A program made the translations under genes and the position numbers. A stretch of 6,866 bases of DNA from Selenomonadaceae bacterium UBA3796 (GTDB lineage Bacteria > Bacillota > Negativicutes > Selenomonadales > Selenomonadaceae): assembly GCA_002369175.1 (NCBI GenBank), contig DFES01000034.1:1-6866 (forward strand). Reading direction: 5' to 3'. Shown piece after piece: positions 5,247 through 6,866 of this stretch. The notes below the pieces were generated by a model, which worked only from the letters and a program-made list of their open reading frames with translations, was not told the DNA's origin and ran no database searches. The first letter of the stretch is position 1. Each line of letters opens with the position of its first letter.

Positions 5247-6866
5247 CTAGCAGCTGCTCAAATATTCCCTCAGACCCTTCATGGTTCTGCCAAGATCTTC
5301 CATGAGAGCCTCATGATGTTCCTGCACCGTTGTCCAGTCATTGTCCTTTGCTGCTTTTTCCTGCATCAGCGCCTTCTGGCTCAAATCACTTGCGCCAATT
5401 GTCATAGAGGTGCTTTTGAGGGCGTGGACGAGGATGCGATAGGATTCTACATCCTTCGACGCATAGGCCTCCTGTATTTTGGCCGCTCTGTCCCCCTCCT
5501 GGAATTCCTGCATAATCTGCAGCAACAAAGTCTTGCTGCCCATGAGATAGGACAGCCCCAGATCCAGATTGATATCAGGGCACATTCTCCCAAAGCGTTC
5601 CTTTTCCGCCGAAGAGAAGGCATCGCCTGTTTCCTGCTCATCCTCCGACTCGGCAGCTTCAGCAGATTCGGCAGCTTCCATGGGCATGGATGCTTCCGGA
5701 AGGTTCCGGCTTTCCCGGAGGGACTCCTTCGGGGAAGGCGGCTCCTCCGCTTCCCGTTTCGTCGGCGATCCTTCCCCGTAAGAAACCAGCTTGCTTGGCA
5801 GATATTTTGCGATCATGGCTTCCAGCTCGTTTCCCTGCACGGGTTTCGAGAGGTAATCATCGAAGCCTTCCTGAATGTAGCGCTCCCTCGCACCCGAAAT
5901 GGCATTGGCCGTAAGGGCTATCACGGCTGTTATGCCCCGGAGGATGCCCTCCGTCCTCAGACGTTTCAATGTCTCGATTCCGTCCATGACAGGCATCATA
6001 TGATCCAGGAAAATGATGTGATAGAAATTCTTCTTTGCCAAAGCAAGGCATTCGGCACCGCTTTCCGCCAAATCCGGCACAATGCCGCTGCGTTTCAGGA
6101 GTCCCCGAATGACCTTGAGGTTGACACTATTGTCATCCACCACGAGGATTTTCGCCCCCTCCGCCCTGAGGTACTGCCCGGCTTTCCTGCTGCGGATGCG
6201 GTGGCGGCGGCTTTCCTCATAGTTTCCGAGGGGAGCGCTGTCAACGATTTTTTGCCGCAGGCGGAAGGAGAAGGTGGAACCCTCTCCGTAAACGCTTTCC
6301 ACCAAAAGGCGGCTTCCCATCATGGTAAGAAGCTTCTGCACGATGGATATGCCCAGCCCCGTTCCTTCAATGTTGCGATTCTTTTCCTCATCGAGCCGTT
6401 GGAAGGAATCGAAAAGCTTGCCGGTATCCTCCTTGCGTATGCCTATACCCGTATCGATAACTTTTACCTCAAGCTCCAAGGTGTCATCATCCATGCGCGT
6501 TCCCTTCATGGAAAGTGTCACGGAGCCTTCCTTGGTATATTTCACCGCATTGGTCAAAAGATTCGTGACGATCTGCCGAATGCGCACATCATCGCCAAAC
6601 AGACTCTGGGGAAGGCTGGGATCAATTTCCGTCAGGAGCTTCAGATTCTTTTTCTTTGCTTTTTCGGCAATCATGTGCAGAAGATCATCGATGAGGGTTG
6701 CCGTGTCATAGCGGACAGGCAGGATTTCCATCTTCCCATCCTCTATCTTTGAAAAATCGAGAATGCTGTTGATGAGCGTCAGAAGCGTTCCACCGGCGCT
6801 CTGGATATTTTCTGCGTAATCGAGGATCTCCTCATCCGAACTCTCCCGGAGAATCATCTCGTTCAT
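5247..6866 (-). CDS. Hybrid sensor histidine kinase with receiver and HPt domains (partial, 5' end outside window)
   Basis: The last 539 codons of a hybrid kinase. The frame is open to the window edge, and its first residues (MNEMILRESSDEEILDYAENIQSA in outline) belong to the HisKA helices just after the H-box, so the ATG at 6866 is almost certainly internal. Visible domains: the rest of HisKA (1-42, ending ILDFSKIEDGK), HATPase_c (about 52-205) with N box IVTNLLTNAVKY (99-110), G1 box DTGIG (138-142) and G2 box GTGLG (168-172); a receiver (238-357) with Asp244/Asp245, phospho-acceptor Asp288 in FLDHMMPVMDG, Thr319 and Lys341; an acidic Ser/Pro/Ala/Glu-rich linker (about 365-418); and a C-terminal HPt domain (about 430-535) with His481 in VHALKSTS. 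This is an ATP-driven phosphorelay, His to Asp to His, expected to pass phosphate to a separate response regulator not in the window. The sensory part lies beyond the edge, so the signal is unknown. Confidence 0.97.
   Translation of the reverse strand: MNEMILRESSDEEILDYAENIQSAGGTLLTLINSILDFSKIEDGKMEILPVRYDTATLIDDLLHMIAEKAKKKNLKLLTEIDPSLPQSLFGDDVRIRQIVTNLLTNAVKYTKEGSVTLSMKGTRMDDDTLELEVKVIDTGIGIRKEDTGKLFDSFQRLDEEKNRNIEGTGLGISIVQKLLTMMGSRLLVESVYGEGSTFSFRLRQKIVDSAPLGNYEESRRHRIRSRKAGQYLRAEGAKILVVDDNSVNLKVIRGLLKRSGIVPDLAESGAECLALAKKNFYHIIFLDHMMPVMDGIETLKRLRTEGILRGITAVIALTANAISGARERYIQEGFDDYLSKPVQGNELEAMIAKYLPSKLVSYGEGSPTKREAEEPPSPKESLRESRNLPEASMPMEAAESAEAAESEDEQETGDAFSSAEKERFGRMCPDINLDLGLSYLMGSKTLLLQIMQEFQEGDRAAKIQEAYASKDVESYRILVHALKSTSMTIGASDLSQKALMQEKAAKDNDWTTVQEHHEALMEDLGRTMKGLREYLSSC

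Noticed and set aside
5052..6752. Long plus-strand open frame (566 codons) opposite the histidine kinase and regulator start
   Set aside because: It lies antisense to clear kinase domains, its translation is rich in Phe, His, Arg and Leu without any recognisable domain, and it spans the terminator. It is a codon-bias shadow.

Overview
The window carries four protein genes, all on the minus strand, plus two gene remnants. In order of transcription (right to left) they are: the 3' part of a hybrid sensor histidine kinase (5247-6866, open at the window edge), a Rho-independent terminator (5168-5209), a PRD-containing MtlR/BglG-type PTS regulator (3031-5142), an ECF-transporter S component (2311-2829), and an exported S41-family peptidase-like protein (206-2236). 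The last 205 bases hold the 3' tail of what looks like an outer-membrane beta-barrel (autotransporter-type) gene. It lies in frame with the peptidase gene, separated from it only by the peptidase's TAA stop.

The protein types are Firmicute-like: a full MtlR-type regulator with HTH-HTH-PRD-PRD-EIIB-EIIA architecture, and a stand-alone ECF S component. The barrel tail implies an outer membrane. A diderm Firmicute (class Negativicutes, for example a Selenomonas/Mitsuokella/Megasphaera relative) fits best. This is inference from protein style; no rRNA or other taxonomic marker is present.

The kinase ends with its own strong terminator and is probably a separate unit. The regulator, S component and peptidase follow on one strand, but the 201-nt regulator/S-component gap is not a tight operon junction. 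The S-component/peptidase gap is 74 nt with no terminator seen, so those two may be co-transcribed. No PTS permease, ECF energizing module (EcfA/EcfT) or response-regulator gene lies in the window, so the substrates and targets of the regulatory and transport genes cannot be fixed here.

The most unusual structure is at the two ends of the S-component/peptidase pair. A 23-bp exact direct repeat encodes the same residues (K/Q-G-I-A-E-W-L-S) in the same codon phase at the peptidase C-terminus (215-237) and in an orphan coding fragment between the regulator and the S-component gene (2900-2922). The peptidase's TAA stop lines up with a GAA codon in the orphan copy. Together with the barrel tail reading on in frame past that TAA, this suggests past recombination, duplication or deletion at this locus. 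No CRISPR array, tRNA, rRNA or transposase was seen.
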